Shown: in pieces, positions 51,955 to 57,877 of the stretch
Layout of the letters: each line of letters begins with the position of its first letter
Numbering within the stretch: the first letter of the stretch is position 1
From: Dyella monticola
GTDB lineage: Bacteria > Pseudomonadota > Gammaproteobacteria > Xanthomonadales > Rhodanobacteraceae
Length of the DNA stretch: 57,877 bases
Assembly: GCF_003363155.1 (NCBI RefSeq)
Contig: NZ_QRBE01000001.1
Coordinates: forward strand, 825,325 to 883,201
Reading direction: 5' to 3'
Made by a program: the position numbers and the translations under genes
Notes under the pieces: generated by a model
Seen by the model: only the letters and a program-made list of their open reading frames with translations
Databases searched by the model: none
Told to the model about the DNA's origin: nothing

Positions 51955-53343
51955 ATGAAGAAGATGGATCGGTACGGGAAGCGTAACGCGATAGGCAGAC
52001 CGTGGCTGTGGGTGACCGGATGCGTGGGGCTGATGGCATCCTGCGGGGGCGTTGTCGCGCAGGATGCATCGGCGGCCGCTACGGACACGAGCGCTGCATC
52101 ATCACCTGCGATCAAGCAGCGCTTGCTGGAGCAAGGGCAGCGTATCGAGGCCATGCGCAGCCAGATCGACGCACTCCAGCGCCAGCTCACGCAACAGGAG
52201 GCCGATTACAAAGCGCTGCGGCATGCCGTGGGTATGGATGTGCTGAATCAACAGCGTGGCGGTAACATCGCGGCAGGCGGAGCAGGAGCTAACGCATTGC
52301 CGATGCCGTCCGCGGACATGCAGGCCGCTCAGCAAAGTCAGTCTTCGCCAGCGACGCCGGTTGGACAGGCGCCAGCGGAAAATTCACGCCCTCCCGAAGT
52401 GGCGCCGATTTTCCAGCAGCCGGGTGTGCTGACCCCGAAGCATAAGATAGTGGTCGAGCCAACCTATCAGTTTGGCTATTCCACCGCGGACCGCGTCGCG
52501 CTGGTGGGTTACACCATCATTCCTGCGATTCTGATCGGCCTGATCGACGTGCGCGAGGTGCGTAGTACCACGCAGACAGCGATTCTCACTGCACGCTACG
52601 GCCTTACCAATCGCATGGAATTGGAAGTGCGCGTGCCGTATGTGGATACGCATACCGATACAGTAAGTCGCGAAGTGCTCACCGGTTCGGCCGAGGACAA
52701 TGTGTTCGGTTCCAGCGGCAAAGGGCTGGGTGACATCGAAGCAACCCTCCGCTACCAACTTAACAATGGTGGCGCCGACAACGCCTATTACATTGGCTGG
52801 TTCCGATTCAAATCACACACTGGCACCGATCCGTTCCAGGTGACGACGGATTGCGTAACACGCTGCGTGGAGAATCTCACCGGTACGGGCCTGCCCATCC
52901 AACAGCCGACGGGTACGGGTTTCTATACCTTGCAACCGGGCATGACGTGGTTGCTTCCATCGGATCCCGTCGTCTTCTTCGGCAACTTCAGTTATCTGTA
53001 CAACGTCGAGCGTCACAATGTTTACGAGCACATCTTGCTGGGCGGCACGCAATATCTGGGCAATGTGAAGATGGGCAATGAGGGCGACATCAGTATCGGC
53101 ATGGGCATGGCGTTGAACGACAAAGCATCCCTCAGCATCGGCTATGATCAGACGTATCTGGGGCCTACGTCTGAATCCGGACAAAAGCTACCGGGCTCGA
53201 CCAAGGTATGGCTGGGTTCGTTGCTGATCGGTGGCTCGTATCGCTTCAACGACAAGCGCACCTTGAACTTTACGTTGGGCGTGGGCGTGACGCGCGACAC
53301 GCCGGATGCGACGGTCATCGTGCGCATGCCGATGATGTTTTGA
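51955..53343 (+). CDS. FapF-like outer-membrane beta-barrel transporter
   Basis: FapF is a trimeric outer-membrane channel for Fap subunits. This 462-residue protein has a signal peptide (to VVAQDAS), an N-terminal coiled coil (IKQRLLEQGQRIEAMRSQIDALQRQLTQQEADY), a disordered Gln/Pro/Ala linker and a barrel from about residue 155 (HKIVVEPTYQFGYSTAD). It ends MPMMF, with a C-terminal Phe. That order matches FapF. The start at 51955 (MKKMDRYG) is chosen for the signal peptide, with ATG at 51934 as alternative. Confidence 0.8.
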   Translation: MKKMDRYGKRNAIGRPWLWVTGCVGLMASCGGVVAQDASAAATDTSAASSPAIKQRLLEQGQRIEAMRSQIDALQRQLTQQEADYKALRHAVGMDVLNQQRGGNIAAGGAGANALPMPSADMQAAQQSQSSPATPVGQAPAENSRPPEVAPIFQQPGVLTPKHKIVVEPTYQFGYSTADRVALVGYTIIPAILIGLIDVREVRSTTQTAILTARYGLTNRMELEVRVPYVDTHTDTVSREVLTGSAEDNVFGSSGKGLGDIEATLRYQLNNGGADNAYYIGWFRFKSHTGTDPFQVTTDCVTRCVENLTGTGLPIQQPTGTGFYTLQPGMTWLLPSDPVVFFGNFSYLYNVERHNVYEHILLGGTQYLGNVKMGNEGDISIGMGMALNDKASLSIGYDQTYLGPTSESGQKLPGSTKVWLGSLLIGGSYRFNDKRTLNFTLGVGVTRDTPDATVIVRMPMMF

Positions 53344-53514
53344 GCGCGGCATGAGTGAGTGGGCCTCACATCGCTGAATGCGATGCGCACGTTAGTGCGG
53401 CGTGCGCAAAAAAATCCCGCGTTTTGCACGACCCTTGCACACTGCAGATATCTAGTATCGGGCACTCCTATCGTTCCAGGCACGTTAGTGCCAGAAGCCA
53501 AGGGAGTTGTCTCC

Positions 53515-54378
53515 ATGCGCCATACCGCCCTGCATCGTGGTTGCCGCCGATGTTTGCTCGCCGCGCTTGTCTTGACGAGCACCGCGGCGTTCGCCGATAA
53601 CACCGATATGAATGTTTCTCCTGCGCTCGATCGCGTGAGTCTGTGGCTTGGCGCGTACGCTGCCGACACTAGCACCACGGTAAGCGCGGGGCTCAACAAT
53701 CCGGACGTCAAAGGGAAACTCAACCTTCAACACGATCTCGGCTTTCCTTCCAGCCAGACCGTGCCGCATGCGCGTTTCGATTTTCTGCTCGGCGAGAGCC
53801 AGGGCTTTTCGTTCGACTATTATCGGATCGACCAGGCGCGAACCAAGTCGCTGGACACGGCCATCGGTTTTAACGGTGATACGTTCAATGCGGCCGCCTC
53901 CGTGACTGGACGCGTCAATTTCCAATTCGGAGATGCGGCCTACCGGTGGTGGTTCGGTCACAGCAACGACGTGTTCGGCGTCGGTATCGGGGCGGCGTAC
54001 TACCGCGTGTACGCGGGCATCAGTGGGCAAGCTTCAGTGAGTATCCCCACGGTGGGATTTTCATCGACGGCTTATGCCGCTACACACACCACCGCCAGCG
54101 CCTGGGCGCCGGAACTGCAGCTCGGTTGGCGGCACGCGTTCAGCAACAACCTGCGCATGTATATCAATGCGTCAGGTGTGAAGAAGAACGGCAATCACTT
54201 GGGCGGCCACATCTATAACGGCGCGCTCGGCCTGGAATGGTTCCCCTGGCAGAATCTTGGTTTCGCAGCGGAATACGATTACACGCGTATCGACGTGCAT
54301 CAGGGGCACCCCGCTTACAACGATACGCTGGCGATGCGAATGAATGGCCCGTCGGTATTTCTGCGCTTACGTTTCTAA
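53515..54378 (+). CDS. Outer-membrane beta-barrel protein, OmpW-like in character
   Basis: This 287-residue protein has a signal peptide (HTALHRGCRRCLLAALVLTS to AFAD) and about eight or more amphipathic strands, ending with FLRLRF. The start at 53515 has a GGGAG site, while the open frame to 53359 is not signal-like. It contains VSLWLGAYAADTSTTVSAG and AAYRWWFGHSNDVFGVGIGAAYY. I cannot assign a substrate. It follows the Fap-like operon by 170 bases and may be separate. Confidence 0.75.
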   Translation: MRHTALHRGCRRCLLAALVLTSTAAFADNTDMNVSPALDRVSLWLGAYAADTSTTVSAGLNNPDVKGKLNLQHDLGFPSSQTVPHARFDFLLGESQGFSFDYYRIDQARTKSLDTAIGFNGDTFNAAASVTGRVNFQFGDAAYRWWFGHSNDVFGVGIGAAYYRVYAGISGQASVSIPTVGFSSTAYAATHTTASAWAPELQLGWRHAFSNNLRMYINASGVKKNGNHLGGHIYNGALGLEWFPWQNLGFAAEYDYTRIDVHQGHPAYNDTLAMRMNGPSVFLRLRF

Positions 54379-54437
54379 GTGAACCCCCGGAGCCGACGGC
54401 AAGCAAAAGAAAAGGCCGGCCCCGGGCGGGCGGTTCG

Positions 54438-55049
54438 TCAAAACCCTTCGGACTGCATCGCGGCTTTTACGCCGGCATCGGCGTGCATACGCGCGGCGAA
54501 GGTTTCCAGGTGATCCAGGCCGTTGAGATCGACCTGCTTGCCCTTCGCCCAACGTAGCGTGACAAACAAATACGCGTCAGCCGCCGAGCGGTGACCGGTA
54601 AGCCACTCGCGATCGGCCAGTTGCGCATTCAAGCGCTCGTAGTGGGCGCGCAGCTGCTGGCGGGCCAATGCCTGCACGGCTGTGTGCTGCGATTCATCCG
54701 CGATGAAACGCTGCGGGCCGAACAGCGGCTTGAATGCCGCATGCACGTCGGCATTGAGGTAGCACAGCCAGCGATTCACTTCGGCGCGTTCGCGCGATGT
54801 GCCGTTGCCATCGAGTTTTGCTTCCGGGAATTTATCCATCAAATAATTGAGGATCGCGACGTTCTGGGTGAGCGTCCAACCATCATCGTCTACAAAGGCG
54901 GGTACTTGTCCGGACGGGTTGAGCTTGAGGTATTCCGCCGAGCGCAGGGCATCGCGCGGGACCTGGTGTGCTTCGTAAGGCTTGCCGATCCATTCGAGCA
55001 CGATGTGATCGGCCATCGAGCAGGCGCCAGGCAGGTAATAAAGCTTCAT
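54438..55049 (-). CDS. Glutathione S-transferase (beta-class-like)
   Basis: This 203-residue protein has a thioredoxin-like N-terminal domain with Cys10 in YYLPGACSMADHIVLEW, as in bacterial beta-class enzymes. NPSGQVPAFVDDDGWTLTQNVAILNYL contains the cis-Pro and glutathione-binding residues. The C-terminal helical domain includes SAADAYLFVTLRWA. It conjugates or binds glutathione. It lies downstream of the TerC gene on the same strand with a 55-base gap. Confidence 0.92.
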   Translation of the reverse strand: MKLYYLPGACSMADHIVLEWIGKPYEAHQVPRDALRSAEYLKLNPSGQVPAFVDDDGWTLTQNVAILNYLMDKFPEAKLDGNGTSRERAEVNRWLCYLNADVHAAFKPLFGPQRFIADESQHTAVQALARQQLRAHYERLNAQLADREWLTGHRSAADAYLFVTLRWAKGKQVDLNGLDHLETFAARMHADAGVKAAMQSEGF

Positions 55050-55104
55050 GAAAACTCCATCGGACGTAATGAGCCGCGCAGTGTCGCGCGCTGTGCGGAT
55101 AGTC

Positions 55105-55773
55105 TCAAGTCATCCTTCGACGATTGAAGAGGTAGCGTCCCCCGCAGATGACGATGATCAAGCCCACTTCCAGCACGTGTTTCATCCACCCGTGTGCGTC
55201 GAACCATGCGCGCCATAGCGCTTCGTGACTGACCATGCGACCGGCCGTCCAGGCGATGGCCGCTGCCCCCGCATAAACAATGGCCGGGAAGCGTTCGATC
55301 ACTTTCAGGATCAATGTCGAACCCCATACCACCAGCGGAATGCTGATCAGAAGGCCCACAATGACGAGTCCCATGTGACCTTTCGCAGCGCCGGCAATCG
55401 CCAGTACGTTGTCCAAACCCATCAATACATCCGCCACCACGATGGTGCGCAGCGCAGCCCAGAAGTTTGCGGCCGGAGCAAGGGTTTGGTGTTCGTCGTG
55501 TTCGGGCTTGAGCAGTTTCCACGCGATCGGCAGCAAGAGCAGTCCGCCGATCACCATCAGGCCTGGCAGTTCCAGCAGATACACCACCGCGACGGTGAGT
55601 GCGATGCGCACGACGATCGCACCGAACGTGCCCCACAGCACAGCCTTCTTCTGCACAATGCGCGGTAGATTGCGCGCAGCCAACGCGATCACGATGGCGT
55701 TGTCGCCGGCCAGCACCAGATCCATCAGCACGATGGTCAGCAAGTCGGAGAGCAAGTGGGTAGGGAAGGTCAT
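55105..55773 (-). CDS. TerC-family membrane protein (manganese-linked)
   Basis: This 222-residue protein has seven predicted membrane helices. Acidic intramembrane motifs typical of TerC/YjbE proteins are present: VLMDLVLAGDNAIVIALAARNLP and VVADVLMGLDNVLAIAGAAKG. Such proteins export or metallate with Mn2+. A yybP-ykoY riboswitch directly upstream supports this. The start is the ATG at 55773. Confidence 0.92.
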   Translation of the reverse strand: MTFPTHLLSDLLTIVLMDLVLAGDNAIVIALAARNLPRIVQKKAVLWGTFGAIVVRIALTVAVVYLLELPGLMVIGGLLLLPIAWKLLKPEHDEHQTLAPAANFWAALRTIVVADVLMGLDNVLAIAGAAKGHMGLVIVGLLISIPLVVWGSTLILKVIERFPAIVYAGAAAIAWTAGRMVSHEALWRAWFDAHGWMKHVLEVGLIIVICGGRYLFNRRRMT

Positions 55774-55825
55774 GCCGGGTTCCTTGGCGCGCTGGACTCA
55801 TGCGGCGACGACAGGCGCGCGCGGA

Positions 55826-55962
55826 CCTGTCATCACCGCAAAAGTCTCGTTCCAGGCGGATGCCACCGCGGCGCCCGGAGCGATGTGTCGCTCGTGATGA
55901 CGATCGCCGCGCGGATGCGATGAACCGCATCCGGAACTACTCCCCTTTGGGGTGTTTGTCCG
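55826..55962 (-). promoter_or_regulatory. yybP-ykoY manganese riboswitch upstream of the TerC gene
   Basis: Read on the minus strand, the leader contains CAAAGGGGAGTAG (55949-55937), CGTCATCACGAG, and ACGAGACTTTTGC (about 55851-55839). These match the conserved loops of yybP-ykoY RNAs (GGGGAGUAG and GAGACNUUUGC). A GACAGG...CCTGTC hairpin lies between it and the TerC start and may be the expression platform. The ends given are approximate. Confidence 0.85.
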
Positions 55963-56070
55963 GATTTTCGGCGTGGGAGAGGGGGCGGTCAAGGGACGCG
56001 CGCGCCTGCAGCATGTCCGATATCCCGTTCCCCGCTACAATTTCCGTTTTCCCTTACCGCGAGACTCCCC

Positions 56071-57522
56071 ATGAGCGCGCACGATATCCGTTCTGCCAAG
56101 CGTCCCGATCCCGACCAGCCGATGGTCGACATTGCCAATTACGTGGCCGATTACCGGATCGATTCCACCGAGGCGTACGACACCGCGCGTTACATGCTGC
56201 TCGATTCGCTGGCCACGGCGATGATGGCGATGAAATTCCCCGAATGCGTGAAGCACCTGGGGCCTGTGGTTCCGGGTGCCACGCTGCCGGGCGGTGCGCG
56301 CGTGCCGGGTACCAGCCATGAGCTGGATCCGGTACAGGCGGCCTTCGCGATCGGCACGCAGATCCGCTGGCTGGATTTCAACGACACCTGGCTGGCGGCA
56401 GAGTGGGGCCATCCTTCCGATAACCTGGGCGCGATCCTGGCGGTCGCCGATTACCTCAGCCGCAAGGCCGAGCGTGAAGGCGGCAAGGCGCTGAGCGTGC
56501 GCGATGTGCTCACCCATGCGATCAAGGCCCATGAAATTCAGGGCTGCTACGCGCTGCTCAACAGCTTCAACCGCGTGGGGCAGGATCACGTGATCCTGGT
56601 CCGCCTGGCCTCCACCGCCGTGGCCACGGCGATGCTAGGTGGCACCAAGGAGCAGATCATCACCGCCGTTTCGCACAGCTGGATCGACAACGGCGCGCTG
56701 CGCACGTATCGCCATGCGCCGAACACCGGGCCGCGCAAGAGCTGGGCTGCGGGCGATGCCTGCCGTCGCGCCGTTACGCATGCCATCAACGCGGTTTACC
56801 GTGGCGCGGTGGGTTATCCATCTGCGCTCACCGCCAAGACGTGGGGCTATTACGACGTGGCGTTCAAGAGCAAGGCGTTCGAATTCGAGCGCCCGTTTGG
56901 CAGCTATGTGATGGAGAACGTGCTGTTCAAGATCAGTTTCCCCGCGGAATTCCACGCGCAGACGGCGGTGGAGTGCGCCATGAAGCTGCACGCACAGGTC
57001 GCCGGCAAGCTCGACCAGATCGACAAGGTGGTGATCGAAACCCAGGAAGCCGGCTGCCGCATCATCGACAAGACCGGCCCGTTGGCCAACTACGCCGACC
57101 GCGATCACTGCATCCAGTACATGGTGGCGGTGCCGCTGATCTTTGGCCGCCTCACCGCCGAGGATTACAACGACGATGTGGCCGCCGATCCGCGCATCGA
57201 CGCCTTGCGCGAAAAGATGGTTGTCACCGAAAACCCGCAATTCACCAAGGACTACTTCGATCCGGAGAAGCGCTACATCGGCAACGCGGTGCAGGTCTTC
57301 TTCCAGGATGGTTCCAGCACCGAGAAAGTTTCCATCGATTACCCGATCGGTCACCGCAAGCGTCGCGCCGAGGGCATTCCGGTGCTGCTCAAGAAGTTCG
57401 AGGCGGCCATGCGTGGCCACCTGCCGTCCCATAAAGTAAAAGCTATCCTGGACGCCACGGCCAGCCCAGCCACGCTCGATGCCATGCCGGTACAGGATTT
57501 CCTGAGCCTCTTCACGCTGTGA
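56071..57522 (+). CDS. prpD: 2-methylcitrate dehydratase
   Basis: PrpD dehydrates 2-methylcitrate to 2-methyl-cis-aconitate. The 483 residues match the MmgE/PrpD family. Motifs include ARYMLLDSLATAMMAMKFPEC, RWLDFNDTWLAAEWGHPSDNLGAIL, HEIQGCYALLNSFNRVG and RTYRHAPNTGPRKSWAAGDA. The length is that of the enterobacterial type. It lies 7.4 kb from prpBC in the same direction, separated by unrelated genes. Confidence 0.95.
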   Translation: MSAHDIRSAKRPDPDQPMVDIANYVADYRIDSTEAYDTARYMLLDSLATAMMAMKFPECVKHLGPVVPGATLPGGARVPGTSHELDPVQAAFAIGTQIRWLDFNDTWLAAEWGHPSDNLGAILAVADYLSRKAEREGGKALSVRDVLTHAIKAHEIQGCYALLNSFNRVGQDHVILVRLASTAVATAMLGGTKEQIITAVSHSWIDNGALRTYRHAPNTGPRKSWAAGDACRRAVTHAINAVYRGAVGYPSALTAKTWGYYDVAFKSKAFEFERPFGSYVMENVLFKISFPAEFHAQTAVECAMKLHAQVAGKLDQIDKVVIETQEAGCRIIDKTGPLANYADRDHCIQYMVAVPLIFGRLTAEDYNDDVAADPRIDALREKMVVTENPQFTKDYFDPEKRYIGNAVQVFFQDGSSTEKVSIDYPIGHRKRRAEGIPVLLKKFEAAMRGHLPSHKVKAILDATASPATLDAMPVQDFLSLFTL

Positions 57523-57646
57523 TGACGTTCGGGGCAGAGAATCTCAGGTCGTAAAGGGGCAGAGCCCGGATGGGTGAGAACCGATCCGGGTTCCGCGTAT
57601 TTATGAGGCAGGCAGACTAGGGTGTGACAGTCTGTTACCGGAGATT

Positions 57647-57674
57647 TTGCAAGTCGTTTAGAATTTGTTAAACT
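57647..57674 (+). promoter_or_regulatory. Candidate promoter of the last gene
   Basis: TTGCAA and TAAACT are separated by 16 bases, giving a moderate sigma-70 match. It lies about 120 bases before the ATG at 57794. The rest of the 270-base gap holds nothing recognisable. Confidence 0.3.
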
Positions 57675-57793
57675 CGGGCGCGCCGGGTGTGGGCCGTCGA
57701 AGGAATTAGGCCGCAGTCTGGATTGCGTGACCAAGGCGAATTTCGCTTGGCGGGACGATTGCCCTACTCATTAAAGAAAGAAGGAGACACCTG

Positions 57794-57877
57794 ATGAAAC
57801 GTAAGGGCTTATATTTTCTGATCGCTCTTGCCCTGGGCGGCGTAGGTGCCGTTCACGCGCAGGACAATACGGCGGCC
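57794..57877 (+). CDS. Exported protein, N-terminus only (runs off window)
   Basis: An ATG at 57794 has AAGGAG 7 bases upstream and opens a signal peptide (MKRKGLYFLIALALGGVGAV then HAQDNTAA). The frame is open to the window edge. The family cannot be told from 28 residues. Confidence 0.75.
   Translation, partial: MKRKGLYFLIALALGGVGAVHAQDNTAA

Overview
The window looks like a chromosomal segment from a gammaproteobacterium of the Xanthomonadales, most likely Rhodanobacteraceae (Dyella, Luteibacter or Rhodanobacter type). This rests on the high GC content, the many TonB-dependent receptors, the prp gene set and general protein style. No taxonomic search was possible. The left 45 kb is accessory DNA and the right 13 kb looks like ordinary chromosome.

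Positions 1-4.2 kb hold the end of a Tn4371-like trb conjugation operon (trbL partial, trbF, trbG, trbI, DUF2274), which suggests an integrative and conjugative element. Positions 4.2-29.8 kb hold the main find, a mirror-image double lasso-peptide locus. On the left is precursor A1, B1 (leader-binding domain plus leader peptidase) and C1 (cyclase). On the right, on the other strand, are A2, B2 and C2. Between them lie two lasso isopeptidases (E1, E2), two TonB-dependent receptors with STN signalling domains, and two tandem FecI/FecR sigma/anti-sigma pairs. The likely logic is that two lasso peptides are made, each is taken up by its own receptor and cut open by its own isopeptidase, and uptake is signalled through FecR to FecI. 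Each precursor gene is transcribed head-to-head with a gene for a REP-associated-transposase-like protein whose HUH active site is degraded and whose C-terminus resembles DnaA domain IV. A third such gene and an Atm1-like ABC exporter lie in the left operon. Precursor A1 is unusual because its predicted core starts with Asp instead of Gly.

Positions 29.8-32.3 kb hold two small membrane proteins and a decayed aspartyl-protease-like gene. Positions 32.3-44.3 kb are a split RHS polymorphic-toxin region. It has a 1878-residue RHS/Fn3 body without a toxin tip, an FG-GAP repeat protein, and separate short genes that each carry a signal peptide, an RHS tip and a variable toxin domain. Small exported proteins, probably immunity proteins, follow these genes. 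Broken cassettes, an orphan immunity paralogue and transposase debris show repeated recombination. Positions 44.3-45.1 kb have no convincing gene.

Positions 45.1-57.9 kb carry propionate catabolism genes: an HTH-citrate-synthase fusion divergent from prpB-prpC, with a perfect inverted repeat between them, and a separate prpD. Between prpC and prpD are a Fap-like functional-amyloid operon, an outer-membrane protein gene, a glutathione S-transferase gene, and a TerC-family gene behind a yybP-ykoY (manganese) riboswitch. The window ends inside the signal peptide of another exported protein. I saw no CRISPR array, rRNA, intact tRNA or complete insertion sequence.
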